Part shown: piece by piece, positions 19,770 to 28,976 of the stretch
How the letters are laid out: every line of letters starts with the position of its first letter
Numbering within the stretch: the first letter of the stretch is position 1
Origin: Candidatus Aminicenantota bacterium
GTDB taxonomy: Bacteria > Acidobacteriota > Aminicenantia > UBA2199
Assembly (NCBI GenBank): GCA_026393835.1
Contig: JAPKZK010000189.1
Location: 1-51,035, forward strand
Direction of reading: 5' to 3'
Length of the DNA: 51,035 nt
Notes under the pieces: model-generated
What the model saw: the letters and a program-made list of their open reading frames with translations, nothing else
What the model was told of the DNA's origin: nothing
Database searches by the model: none
Translations under genes and position numbers: made by a program

Positions 19770-22700
19770 ATGAAAAAAGTTTTAATGGTATTGTCATTAG
19801 CGGCTTTGATTACCGTGATGACGTACAAATATTCACCGGCGGAAGAGATTCCCAGGCCCACCTATGACAACTCGCTGATGTTTTCCATCACCGATAATTT
19901 CCTGGGGGAGGAACAAGCCGAGATCGATTATATCAAGAGTCAATTCGGTAATGGGCTGTACGCCCCACTGCTTTTTTCCGATTTTATCGGCATCGATATG
20001 GAATGGAATATCGATATTAATAATATAGGTAATGGGCTCCAGGCCTTCAAAGCGGAACTGGATCAAACCATCGCCTTTGCCAAGCTTCAGAAGGTGGGCA
20101 TTCACCTGTCATTAACCTATGGCCTGGCGCGGTTTGTCGATTATTATAAAGAAGCCAAGGAAGAAGATATCCGCAATGCGCAGTGGTACAATGACAATAA
20201 TATATCTTCCGCCGCCCAGGGCGGCGATTCGGCCGGCGGCGTATACGGCGGGCCGCGGGAAACCGGGGCTCCCGGCTTTCCCATCGACCTGAACCACATC
20301 GACCGTACCGACGATTCCCTGGCCCTGCCTGCGGCCGACGATTCCGTCATTAATCAATATGTGTTTGGCACCCTTTCCCGGTACGCACGGAAATTAAGGA
20401 CGCACCTTAACGCCAAAATTACCGCGGCCCTGGCGTACATAAAACAAGTGCAGGCGGCCAATCCCAGTGTGTATATCATCATCAGCGCCCCCGGGGAAGT
20501 TGAGCTTAATTACTTCCGGCTCAATCAATCTCAATTCTTACAGGACTATTTTTGCGACTATTCCCCTTTTGCCGTGTTGGAGTTCCAGGATTGGATCCGG
20601 CATACCGGTCTTTATGCCGCCGGCCAGGAATACGACGGCGAGGGATATGTCGATGGCGGCAGCCGTTACCAGGGGTCCGGTGGGTTGGCCAATTTCAACG
20701 CCGATTTCGGCGTCTCGTTTACCACCTGGAATTTGAAGTATTACAATTGGGCCCTTACCGACCCCGTGGACCCCGATTATACCGACAGCGTCAACCCCGA
20801 CCCCAGGGTTATCCCGGCGTCCGGGTATACCTACGACGGTATGAAGCCCACTTCAGGGGCCAATTATACTGCCGGCGGTTTCGACCCGCCCCGTGCTATG
20901 TCCGAGCCCGGGGACAACTCGTATTACGATCTCTGGAACACTTTCCGGGAGACAATGGTCTACCATTATGTCAAAGACATGACAAAAATCGCCAGGGACG
21001 GCGGATTCCCCAAGAGCCATTACTATACCCACCAGATACCGGCGGATTACCTGTTCGGCTCCCGGCCCAATGATGCGCTCATTCCCCATTTGAATCCCCG
21101 TTATTACAGCTCGGCGTCCCCCCTCTGGACAGCCGATGTCTATCCCGATACCGGGATGGGAATAACCCTTTACGACATCAATTTCGGGACCTGGTTCGCA
21201 CGCACTACCCTCTACGGTATCGATGCCATTGATGCATTGTCCGACAACTGGGCCGCGTTGGAATATAACCCCGAAGTCATTCCTACCGGTTATACGGCCA
21301 CATTAAGCAGCGCCGCGTTCCTGTATAATCAAATGATGCGATTGTATAACGGCAGCCCCCATCTCATCAGCTTCTTTAAATGGAAAGGCCAGGCCGATTA
21401 CCAGTTCAAGGACACCAACCGGGGGACCGCCGCCAAACAGTTTTTCGATGCCGTTAAAGATAAAGCGCGGCAGTCCATCACTAACGTGTTTTCCCCCAAA
21501 GCCGTCGAAGGTTTTACCGCCAGGTTCAGTTCCATCACCGGCCTGGTCCAATTATTCTGGTCTGAAAAAATCTGGACAAATCTCAAATATTATTGGACAG
21601 ATTGGGGCGATTTTAAAGAATTTGTCATATACCGGGGGTACACGTCGGACTTTACCGCCAATCCCGGTTCTGAAATCGCAAGACTAACCGGTTCCAATTA
21701 CATCGATTACGAGTTTACACATGGGACGAAGGTTTACTATAAAATCGCGGCCGTCAACTCCAAAGGCCTGGTTGGCCCAATAAAAACAGTATCCGTCCAG
21801 GTTCCCGGGGGTACTTTCAACCCCGTTCTGGGCGTTGACAAGAGCCAGTTGCATTTCGGGTATCTCAAACAAACCGAAAACCCGCCCGTACAGTATTTTC
21901 GCATACTCAACAAGGGAACCGGCATATTGGATTGGACCGTTTCCGACGACGCCTCCTGGCTCGTCTGTACACCCAGCACCGGTCTCCTGGGCGCGCAGGT
22001 GGAGGTTTTTGCGAATGTCGACGAACTTTCACCCGGGTCTTACAGCGGTACGATTACCATAACATCTCCATCTGCCGCCGATTCGCCGCAGACCGTCAGC
22101 GTATCCCTTATCGTAAAAAGGATTTACGACGACAATCCGCCTTTTGGCGAGTTCGCCACCCCCACCGACGGCTCGCTTGTCAGCAGCAGCATCCCGGTGA
22201 CCGGCTGGGCGCTGGATGACATTTACATCGATGGCGTTAAAATTTACCGGGACCCCATGGAAGGCGAAGGCGCGCAAATGGTGTACATCGGCGACGCCCT
22301 TTTCGTCGAAGGCGCCCGGCCCGACATCGAAACCGTTTATAACGATTATCCCTTCAATTACAAGGCCGGCTGGGGGTATATGCTGCTAACCAATTTTCTT
22401 CCCAACGGCGGCAACGGGACATTTAAACTCTACGCCGTTGCTAAAGATTTCACCGGCGCCCAGGTAACATTGGGTTCCAGTACGATTACCTGTGACAATG
22501 CTTATGCGGTGAAACCCTTTGGGGCCATCGACATACCCGGGCCGGGGGGAATCGCTTCCGGTTTCAGTTTCAGGAACCAGGGCTGGGTGTTGACCCCCAT
22601 GCCCAATGCCATCCCCAACGACGGTTCCACCGTTAATGTTTATATCGATGGCGTCGCCAAAGGCCATGTGGTTTATAATATTGCCCGGCCGGATATTGCC

Positions 22701-23237
22701 GCCCTTTTTGCCGGCTACGCCAACAGCAGCGGCGCCGGGGGGTATTTGGATATCGACACTACCCGGTTAGCCGACGGCATGCACACCATCGCCTGGGTTG
22801 CCACGGACAACGCGGGAAACAGCGACGGCATCGGCTCCAGGTATTTTACCGTCCGGAACATCGGGGAATCCAGCGGCCTCCAGGCCCCGGACAACGCAGC
22901 ATTCGATATCCCCCAGGATCAACCCGCGGCCGGTATCTTCAATAAAGAGCCGATATCACTGCAAACCGGGGAATTGGAACGAGTGGAAATTAACCTGGGT
23001 TTCAAATGCCGGGGCTACCTGGCGGTGGGCGATCAACTGAAGCCCCTGCCGGTGGGTTCGACCCTGGACGGCGAAAGAGGGATTTTTTACTGGCTGCCGG
23101 GACCCGGATTTATGGGAGATTATCGGTTTGAGTTTGTAGGTTTCGCTCCCGCATCCGGTGAATTAATACGAAAATCGGTCAAAATAAAAATTCTACCTAA
23201 ATTCTCTCCCAGGAGGGAAATTAGCATCGAGCGTTAA
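19770..23237 (+). CDS. Large secreted protein: glycosidase-like N-terminus, FnIII-like, BACON and Ig-like C-terminal module
   Basis: A 1155-residue protein. ATG 19770 is chosen because GTGAGGA precedes it and the product then opens with a signal peptide (MKKVLMVLSLAALITVM). A TATAAT at 19719-19724 may be its promoter. Residues ~25-600 are rich in Trp/Tyr/Asp and look like a (beta/alpha)8 glycosidase-type domain (VYIIISAPGEVELNY, FGVSFTTWNLKYYNW), but I cannot name a family or catalytic pair. A fibronectin III-like stretch (~610-680), a BACON domain (~683-785), Ig-like repeats (~790-1030) and the terminal PVGSTLDGERGIFYW block follow. The last ~470 residues match the proteins at 4954 and 43230. 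The stop is 2 nt before rfbC. Confidence 0.75.
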   Translation: MKKVLMVLSLAALITVMTYKYSPAEEIPRPTYDNSLMFSITDNFLGEEQAEIDYIKSQFGNGLYAPLLFSDFIGIDMEWNIDINNIGNGLQAFKAELDQTIAFAKLQKVGIHLSLTYGLARFVDYYKEAKEEDIRNAQWYNDNNISSAAQGGDSAGGVYGGPRETGAPGFPIDLNHIDRTDDSLALPAADDSVINQYVFGTLSRYARKLRTHLNAKITAALAYIKQVQAANPSVYIIISAPGEVELNYFRLNQSQFLQDYFCDYSPFAVLEFQDWIRHTGLYAAGQEYDGEGYVDGGSRYQGSGGLANFNADFGVSFTTWNLKYYNWALTDPVDPDYTDSVNPDPRVIPASGYTYDGMKPTSGANYTAGGFDPPRAMSEPGDNSYYDLWNTFRETMVYHYVKDMTKIARDGGFPKSHYYTHQIPADYLFGSRPNDALIPHLNPRYYSSASPLWTADVYPDTGMGITLYDINFGTWFARTTLYGIDAIDALSDNWAALEYNPEVIPTGYTATLSSAAFLYNQMMRLYNGSPHLISFFKWKGQADYQFKDTNRGTAAKQFFDAVKDKARQSITNVFSPKAVEGFTARFSSITGLVQLFWSEKIWTNLKYYWTDWGDFKEFVIYRGYTSDFTANPGSEIARLTGSNYIDYEFTHGTKVYYKIAAVNSKGLVGPIKTVSVQVPGGTFNPVLGVDKSQLHFGYLKQTENPPVQYFRILNKGTGILDWTVSDDASWLVCTPSTGLLGAQVEVFANVDELSPGSYSGTITITSPSAADSPQTVSVSLIVKRIYDDNPPFGEFATPTDGSLVSSSIPVTGWALDDIYIDGVKIYRDPMEGEGAQMVYIGDALFVEGARPDIETVYNDYPFNYKAGWGYMLLTNFLPNGGNGTFKLYAVAKDFTGAQVTLGSSTITCDNAYAVKPFGAIDIPGPGGIASGFSFRNQGWVLTPMPNAIPNDGSTVNVYIDGVAKGHVVYNIARPDIAALFAGYANSSGAGGYLDIDTTRLADGMHTIAWVATDNAGNSDGIGSRYFTVRNIGESSGLQAPDNAAFDIPQDQPAAGIFNKEPISLQTGELERVEINLGFKCRGYLAVGDQLKPLPVGSTLDGERGIFYWLPGPGFMGDYRFEFVGFAPASGELIRKSVKIKILPKFSPRREISIER

Positions 23238-23239
23238 CC

Positions 23240-23833
23240 ATGCCTTTTGAATTTAAGCCAATGGAAATACCGGGGTTGGTGCAAATCCGACCCCGGGTTT
23301 TTGGAGATTCACGCGGTTGTTTTTTTGAAACCTATAAGAAGTCTGAATTTGTCGATAATGGAATCGATTACGATTTTGTCCAGGACAATTATTCGTTTTC
23401 GACGCGGAATGTTTTACGCGGATTACATTACCAATTGCCGCCCGCCGCCCAGGGGAAACTGGTAAGCGTGGTTAAAGGCAGGGCGTGGGATGTGGCGGTG
23501 GATATTCGCCGGGATTCGTCCCATTACCTGGAATGGAAAGCAGTGGAGTTAAGCGAGGAAAACCACACCATGCTTTTCATCCCGCCGGGTTTTGCCCATG
23601 GGTTCGTGGCCCTGACCGATGAAGTGCGCTTTGTTTATAAGTGTACTTCCCAGTATGCGCAGGAATTGGAGCGGGGTATCCGGTGGAACGATCCCGATAT
23701 TGCGATACAGTGGCCGGTGGAGAATCCCCTGGTCTCGGAAAGAGACGCGAACCTGCCGCTGTTGAAGGATGTTGAGATTGCTGCCTCCGGCGGCCCGCTT
23801 TTTGAAAAAAGCGGGGCAAAAACTTCTGATTAG
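23240..23833 (+). CDS. rfbC: dTDP-4-dehydrorhamnose 3,5-epimerase
   Basis: A 197-residue cupin epimerase of full family length that isomerises dTDP-4-keto-6-deoxyglucose at C3 and C5. Visible family blocks are VFGDSRGCFFETYK, the catalytic-base region LRGLHYQ (His63), GRAWDVAVDIRRDS and the IPPGFAHGF cupin strand. It follows the secreted protein by 2 nt and is 8 nt before rfbB, so all three are probably on one transcript. The rhamnose enzymes RfbA and RfbD are not in the window. The last ~20 residues are a non-conserved tail. Confidence 0.95.
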   Translation: MPFEFKPMEIPGLVQIRPRVFGDSRGCFFETYKKSEFVDNGIDYDFVQDNYSFSTRNVLRGLHYQLPPAAQGKLVSVVKGRAWDVAVDIRRDSSHYLEWKAVELSEENHTMLFIPPGFAHGFVALTDEVRFVYKCTSQYAQELERGIRWNDPDIAIQWPVENPLVSERDANLPLLKDVEIAASGGPLFEKSGAKTSD

Positions 23834-23841
23834 GAGAATAT

Positions 23842-24951
23842 ATGAAAAATGTCTTAGTGACCGGGGGCGCCGGTTTTATCGGCAGTAATTTTATACATTA
23901 TCTTTTTAAACAAAAAGATTTCCAGGGCAATGTGATTAACCTGGATAAACTCACCTACGCCGGGAACCTCGAGAGCCTCGAAGCCATCGATAAAACCTAC
24001 GGCGAAAAAGGCCAGGGCAGGTATCTCTTTCACCGGGCCGATATCTGCGATTACGAAGCCATTGAAGCCATTTTTAGAAGCCGCCGGGTAGATACCGTTA
24101 TTCATTTTGCCGCCGAATCCCATGTAGACCGGTCCATCCATGGCCCCAAAGATTTTATCCACACCAATATAATAGGCACTTTCAACCTGCTGGAAATTGC
24201 CCGCCAACAGTGGAGCAATGAGAAAATAGACAATGCCCTTTTCCATCACATATCCACCGATGAAGTATACGGCAGTCTTGGGGAAACCGGGTATTTTTAC
24301 GAAAACACTCCCTACGATCCACGCAGCCCCTATTCCGCGGCCAAAGCCTCATCCGACCACCTGGTGAAAGCCTATTACCATACTTATGGACTGCCCATCA
24401 CCCTGTCCAATTGTTCCAACAATTACGGACCGTACCAGTTCCCTGAGAAGTTGATTCCCCTTATCATATTAAATGCCCTCGAAGGCAAGCCTTTGCCCGT
24501 CTACGGGGATGGGTTAAATGTACGGGATTGGCTTTACGTAGAGGATCATTGTTCGGCCATATATGCCATTATCCGCCGCGGACGGCGCGGCGAGACCTAC
24601 AACATCGGCGGCGAGAGCGAACGAACCAACATAACCGTGGTGAACAGGATTTGCGAAATCCTGGAAGCCCTGTACCCCATAAAAAAGAACCCTATCATAC
24701 AAAAAGCGAATCCGGACATCGCGGATTACAAACAGTTAATTACCCATGTCAAAGACCGGCCCGGGCATGACCGGCGTTATGCCATCCATTGCGGTAAGAT
24801 CAAAGAGGAATTAAATTGGCGGCCTTCCGTGTCGTTTGAAGACGGGCTGCGAGAAACCGTGCGCTGGAGCCTGGAAAACACGCGGTGGATCAATCATGTC
24901 CGCAGCGGCCAGTACCAAAAGTGGATTGAGAAGAATTACCAAAAAAGGTAA
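23842..24951 (+). CDS. rfbB: dTDP-glucose 4,6-dehydratase
   Basis: A 369-residue extended SDR enzyme. It carries the NAD motif GGAGFIGSN at the N-terminus, HFAAESHVDRSI, the catalytic STDEVYGS, and the Tyr/Lys pair Tyr164/Lys168 in YSAAKASSDH, followed by NCSNNYGPYQFPEKLIPL and the substrate-binding RDWLYVEDH. It makes dTDP-4-keto-6-deoxyglucose, the substrate of the RfbC encoded just upstream. AGGAG precedes the ATG. The length is slightly above the usual ~350 residues because of short loop insertions (for example GEKGQGR). Confidence 0.96.
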   Translation: MKNVLVTGGAGFIGSNFIHYLFKQKDFQGNVINLDKLTYAGNLESLEAIDKTYGEKGQGRYLFHRADICDYEAIEAIFRSRRVDTVIHFAAESHVDRSIHGPKDFIHTNIIGTFNLLEIARQQWSNEKIDNALFHHISTDEVYGSLGETGYFYENTPYDPRSPYSAAKASSDHLVKAYYHTYGLPITLSNCSNNYGPYQFPEKLIPLIILNALEGKPLPVYGDGLNVRDWLYVEDHCSAIYAIIRRGRRGETYNIGGESERTNITVVNRICEILEALYPIKKNPIIQKANPDIADYKQLITHVKDRPGHDRRYAIHCGKIKEELNWRPSVSFEDGLRETVRWSLENTRWINHVRSGQYQKWIEKNYQKR

Positions 24952-24962
24952 AAAGGAAAAAT

Positions 24963-25721
24963 TTATAAACGTGGGGATTCGTAGCTATCCATATCGGTAT
25001 TAAAGACCCCTTTAAAGATGTCATCCACACGTTTATAATTCGGGTGGTCTTTGAAGTAGCCGGAGTCCACCGGGGAGCAGTGCCAGGCGAGGCGTTCGAC
25101 ATGTTTACTGCCCGGTAATTCGACTCCCCCCATAAAGAGGCGGATCACGTTTACTTTTGCGGAAGGATTGGCGGGAGGAAGTTCCAGTCGGTTTATTTCA
25201 AAGTGAATGATTTTATTTTCCCCGATATTTTCGATAAAAGTATCGTAGGACATTTCCGGGTCGGTTATGCGTTCAAGGTCGCCGTTGAGGTCCAGTTTAA
25301 CGAACCGGCGCCAATTGCCGGGGATATCGGTCTCGAAAAGAGTTTTCATAAAAACCTTGATTTTTTCCAGCGGTTCATTTTCAATATCCAGGCGGATAGG
25401 TTCAGGGTCTTTCATTTTAATGACCAGGGGGTCTACGATATTGTCGTCCATCATATCGTTAAACATCTGTCGATATTGGATAGCGTGTTTCTTCTCGATG
25501 GAGAAATAGTAGTCGTTAAGTTCGCAGAATTCCCTTTGGCCGAAGCCCCAGTGGAGGTAGTTCAGGAGGGTATCCAGGGCGCGTTCGATCCGAAGTTCGG
25601 AATTCGATTTGTTATTAATAATGGAACGGACTTCCTGGCGGATCACCGGTATCATCTGTTTAACCGCGTCCAGGGTACCCTGGATTGATTTTTTCAGTTC
25701 AGTATCGATAATTTCGTTCAT
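24963..25721 (-). CDS. 252-residue protein of unknown family
   Basis: The reading is mainly helical in its first half (LKKSIQGTLDAVKQMIPVIRQ ... LLNYLHWGFGQREF) and mixed alpha/beta in its second half (FEINRLELPPANP, VNVIRLFMGG, WHCSPVDSGYF). No signal peptide, membrane segment or known motif is visible. It is convergent with rfbB and divergent from the restriction-modification operon, with a good promoter of its own. The codon pattern is like that of its neighbours. A role connected to the adjacent defence operon is possible but not shown, because the gene lies outside the direct repeats that bracket that operon. Confidence 0.7.
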   Translation of the reverse strand: MNEIIDTELKKSIQGTLDAVKQMIPVIRQEVRSIINNKSNSELRIERALDTLLNYLHWGFGQREFCELNDYYFSIEKKHAIQYRQMFNDMMDDNIVDPLVIKMKDPEPIRLDIENEPLEKIKVFMKTLFETDIPGNWRRFVKLDLNGDLERITDPEMSYDTFIENIGENKIIHFEINRLELPPANPSAKVNVIRLFMGGVELPGSKHVERLAWHCSPVDSGYFKDHPNYKRVDDIFKGVFNTDMDSYESPRL

Positions 25722-25772
25722 ATGCGTCGTAAAACCTCTTGCCCGGAATTTAAAAATGGTTGAAACGCCCTT

Positions 25773-25801
25773 ATTATATCAGACTTTCCACCATTCCGCA
25801 A
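25773..25801 (-). promoter_or_regulatory. sigma70-like promoter of the 252-residue protein gene
   Basis: On the minus strand: TTGCGG (25801-25796), 17-bp spacer, TATAAT (25778-25773), about 52 bp before the ATG at 25721. Confidence 0.65.
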
Positions 25802-25907
25802 GGTTTTTTATTGGCGGTCCCCCCCATTTCTCCCCCCATGCTGGGCGGGCGGCCTGATATTTAACATCTTCAAGTGCACTTAACTTTTTTCAAAGATAAT
25901 AAATTTT

Positions 25908-25929
25908 TCTTGCATGTCCCTTTTTCCCT
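25908..25929 (+). repeat. Left copy of 22-bp direct repeat bracketing the type III R-M operon
   Basis: Starts TCTTGCATGTCCC, runs through five T and ends CCCT. It is identical at all 22 positions to 31145-31166. Confidence 0.85.
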
Positions 25930-25983
25930 CCTTTTTGCTCATAGCGGCCCATGAAAACCAGCGGTGAATTCCATGATTATTAA

Positions 25984-26012
25984 TTGCATTTGCGTTTAAA
26001 CAATGATAAAAT
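25984..26012 (+). promoter_or_regulatory. sigma70-like promoter of the res-mod operon
   Basis: TTGCAT (25984-25989), 17-bp spacer, TAAAAT (26007-26012). AAAAGGA precedes the ATG at 26067. Confidence 0.6.
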
Positions 26013-26066
26013 TGGTAGGGATTTTCTAATACTCCTCCGGGAAACCGATTTAAAAAGGAAATATGA

Positions 26067-28976
26067 ATGCTATATGATCTGATTTTAAAGAATGCTCAAG
26101 AGTGGTACAGATCGGATAAATGTACAGTTAAGCCATTGATCGATCATATCCAACGCAATGGAAATCTTCGCGAAGCCCAAACTCAAGCCTTACTGGTCTA
26201 CCTGTATCTGAAAATAGCCGGAGCTAATAAACCCCTGGCAACTCTTTTTAATGAGGGGTTTTTCAGTCAACGTGAAGACCTGTCTGCTCTCAATATCAAT
26301 CAGAAGGCGCGAGATATATTCGAGAAAAATACAGCCGCAAGAGCATTATTTGCACTCTCCCGCACGCCGCTGAATAACAACGGGAACGGGAAGAAAAATC
26401 AAACCACTTTATTCCCGGACCTGGAGCGGTATATAATTCAAAACCCGGCAGCTATCGATTATCACGCTCTCAGCAAGAAACTTTTCTACAGCGTGGAATA
26501 TCCTGATTATCTCTTTAGCTTGCCCATGGGGGCCGGTAAAACATTTCTCATGGCTGCCATCATTTACCTGGACTTATATTTTGCCTTAAATGAGCCGGAC
26601 AACCCTGCTTTCGCACACAATTTTCTTATTCTTGCACCGTCCGGTTTAAAAAGTTCCATCATACCGAGCCTTAAAACAATCGAGCATTTCGACCCTTCAT
26701 GGGTACTACCCGAACCGGCGGCCGGTAATATCAAGCGGATGATTAAATTCGAGGTACTGGATCAACCTAAATCCGCCCGGAAAAGCAATAAGGCCCGCAA
26801 TCCAAATGCTCAAAAAGTAGCCAATCATCAGCCCTTCGATACCCTGATGGGACTTGTCCTGGTAGTAAATGCCGAAAAGGTTATACTTGACCGTGTGAAT
26901 TTACTGTTTAAAAAAGATGAAGATGAAAAAGACCGGTTTGCCAATGAACTCCGGAACATCATCGGTAAAATCCCGAATTTACAGGTACACATCGATGAGG
27001 TGCACCATGCGGCTACCGACGATATCAAATTGCGCCAGGTGGTCAACAAGTGGAGTGCCAACGGTTCGATCAATTCCGTTCTTGGTTTTTCCGGCACTCC
27101 ATATCTCGGCAAAGCGGAAGCGGTAAAGATATCCGCCGGCATCGAAATTAAATTCACGCAAATAACCAATACCGTGTTCTATTATCCGCTTACGGAAGCG
27201 GTTAGAAAATTCTTAAAGAAGCCCCGCGTCGAACAGACTTCCGGCTTGTCATCCATCGAGATTATCGAAAAGGGCCTTTCCGATTTTCTTACAACCTTCG
27301 GGGACACCGTTTATGAGAACGGCTGCATTGCCAAATGCGCCGTCTATTGCGGGAACATCGAACGGCTGGAAGAGGAGATATACCCCCATCTCACCGGCAA
27401 AATGAAGATAAAGCCTGAAGAGATACTGAAATATCACAAAGGAAACAAACGTTATAAAATACGAAAAGAAGCGGAAACCGAATTCAACTCCATCGATACT
27501 TCCCTTTCAAAGAAGAAAGTCATTCTTTTGGTCCAGGTAGGAAAAGAGGGGTGGGATTGCCGGAGTCTTACCGGCGTCATCCTGTCGCAAAAAGGGGATT
27601 GTCCTAATAATATGGTTTTACAGACATCATGCCGCTGCCTCCGCCAGGTAGATAAGGGCAAACACGAAACCGCGTTAATATGGCTCAATGAAGACAATGC
27701 CAAAACACTGGACAAACAATTGAAAGAAGAGCAGCATACCAGTATCCGGGAAATTACCACTATTGGAAAAGAGGGCCAATTAAACCAGGTCCCTTGCTTT
27801 TCACGAATGGATTACCTGAAATTACCAAAGATCGATTTCTACCAGTTGCATGTCGAATATGAAACCATTGTTACAGTAGAAGAGGCTAAAACCCGTGACA
27901 ATATATCCGCCATAGATACCCAGGAGCATTTTGATACCGCGGTTGTCATCGAACGTGGGCTTTCACCGGATGACCTGAAAAAAAAGAACTTGCTTGAATC
28001 GGTTGAAGGCGAGCAAGCGGATTTTTCGTCATGGATTTTTACTATCGCCAGGGAAAGTATGGGGGTATTAACGAGGCGGGACCTCTTATTATTTGAACCC
28101 GGGCTTACCCGCATTTTTAATGAAGTTACCATGGAACGCCAGGGCACCCGCTATTATAATGCTCTTTTTCGACAGGATGAAATCCGTTCCCGGTTGCGCC
28201 TCGCCTTTCATAAACACAGGGAATTGAACGTGAAGTCGGAAATCATACCTCAAAACGCCGGATTGCTGGTAATCAAAAATCTTCAACCGATGGTTGAGGA
28301 ACACGATAAACTATATCCTGTGGCATCGGATGTTAACGAAATAATGCAAGCGGATAAAACCGGGAAAGGCATTGCTCAATTGCAAAAGGAAGTCGAGGAA
28401 GCACAACTGAAATTACAAGAGTTTATAAAATCTCAGCCGAACCCTGATCTTTTTGCGCTGGCGGGCCTCAGCACGCAAAAGCCAAAGTCATTCTCTCCTG
28501 CGGTTGTGAATAAAGCGGCATCTTTCCATTATCTGCCGTATGACTTTTCGCAAAGCCGTTTTGAGCTTACATTTTTACAGGAAGTGCTAAGCCTAAAATC
28601 GTTCCATGAAAGAAAATTGGAAATCTACTACAACGGCGACCGGCATCTGACTGAATTTCGTATTGTCTGCTATGCCGGGAAAAACCAGCGGTGGCAGAGA
28701 ATCGGGTTATATACTCCCGATTTCCTGATAATCAAACGAAAAGACGGCGGCATTCATAAAGTACTGATCGTTGAAACAAAAGGGAGCGGATTTGCTGAAC
28801 AGTCGGAATTTATAGCCCGCAGACATTTCATGGAAACCGAATTTCTCAAAATGAACAACGAGAAATTCGACTACAATCGATTTGAATTTCTTTACTTACC
28901 GGACGACCGCAAGATGGATGAAAACCTTTTTTCATTCCAAACCCGGATAGCCACTTTTTTTGAGGAGAACAAATAA
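26067..28976 (+). CDS. res: Type III restriction enzyme, Res (helicase-endonuclease) subunit
   Basis: A 969-residue SF2 translocase with C-terminal nuclease. Walker A is MGAGKT (154-159), motif II is DEVHH (310-314), motif III is GFSGTPYLG, motif V/VI is GKEGWDCRSL ... QTSCRCLRQV. The nuclease has Asp885 in TPDFLII and Glu903/Lys905 in VETKGSG, the PD-(D/E)XK set of type III Res. Res works only in complex with the Mod encoded next, cutting about 25-27 bp from one of two inversely oriented sites. The stop overlaps the mod start by one base (TAATG). The gene order res-mod is the reverse of the classical EcoP1I order. Confidence 0.93.
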   Translation: MLYDLILKNAQEWYRSDKCTVKPLIDHIQRNGNLREAQTQALLVYLYLKIAGANKPLATLFNEGFFSQREDLSALNINQKARDIFEKNTAARALFALSRTPLNNNGNGKKNQTTLFPDLERYIIQNPAAIDYHALSKKLFYSVEYPDYLFSLPMGAGKTFLMAAIIYLDLYFALNEPDNPAFAHNFLILAPSGLKSSIIPSLKTIEHFDPSWVLPEPAAGNIKRMIKFEVLDQPKSARKSNKARNPNAQKVANHQPFDTLMGLVLVVNAEKVILDRVNLLFKKDEDEKDRFANELRNIIGKIPNLQVHIDEVHHAATDDIKLRQVVNKWSANGSINSVLGFSGTPYLGKAEAVKISAGIEIKFTQITNTVFYYPLTEAVRKFLKKPRVEQTSGLSSIEIIEKGLSDFLTTFGDTVYENGCIAKCAVYCGNIERLEEEIYPHLTGKMKIKPEEILKYHKGNKRYKIRKEAETEFNSIDTSLSKKKVILLVQVGKEGWDCRSLTGVILSQKGDCPNNMVLQTSCRCLRQVDKGKHETALIWLNEDNAKTLDKQLKEEQHTSIREITTIGKEGQLNQVPCFSRMDYLKLPKIDFYQLHVEYETIVTVEEAKTRDNISAIDTQEHFDTAVVIERGLSPDDLKKKNLLESVEGEQADFSSWIFTIARESMGVLTRRDLLLFEPGLTRIFNEVTMERQGTRYYNALFRQDEIRSRLRLAFHKHRELNVKSEIIPQNAGLLVIKNLQPMVEEHDKLYPVASDVNEIMQADKTGKGIAQLQKEVEEAQLKLQEFIKSQPNPDLFALAGLSTQKPKSFSPAVVNKAASFHYLPYDFSQSRFELTFLQEVLSLKSFHERKLEIYYNGDRHLTEFRIVCYAGKNQRWQRIGLYTPDFLIIKRKDGGIHKVLIVETKGSGFAEQSEFIARRHFMETEFLKMNNEKFDYNRFEFLYLPDDRKMDENLFSFQTRIATFFEENK

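Larger units (their letters stand above)
25722..26066. other. Divergent intergenic region before the restriction-modification operon
   Basis: Besides the two promoters and the left 22-bp repeat, it holds a 10-bp palindrome AAGTGCACTT at about 25872 and a C-rich run near 25820-25840. No further gene is seen. Confidence 0.6.

Noticed and set aside
20552..21073. 173-codon forward reading
   Set aside because: Arg/Pro-rich shadow inside the large secreted protein gene.
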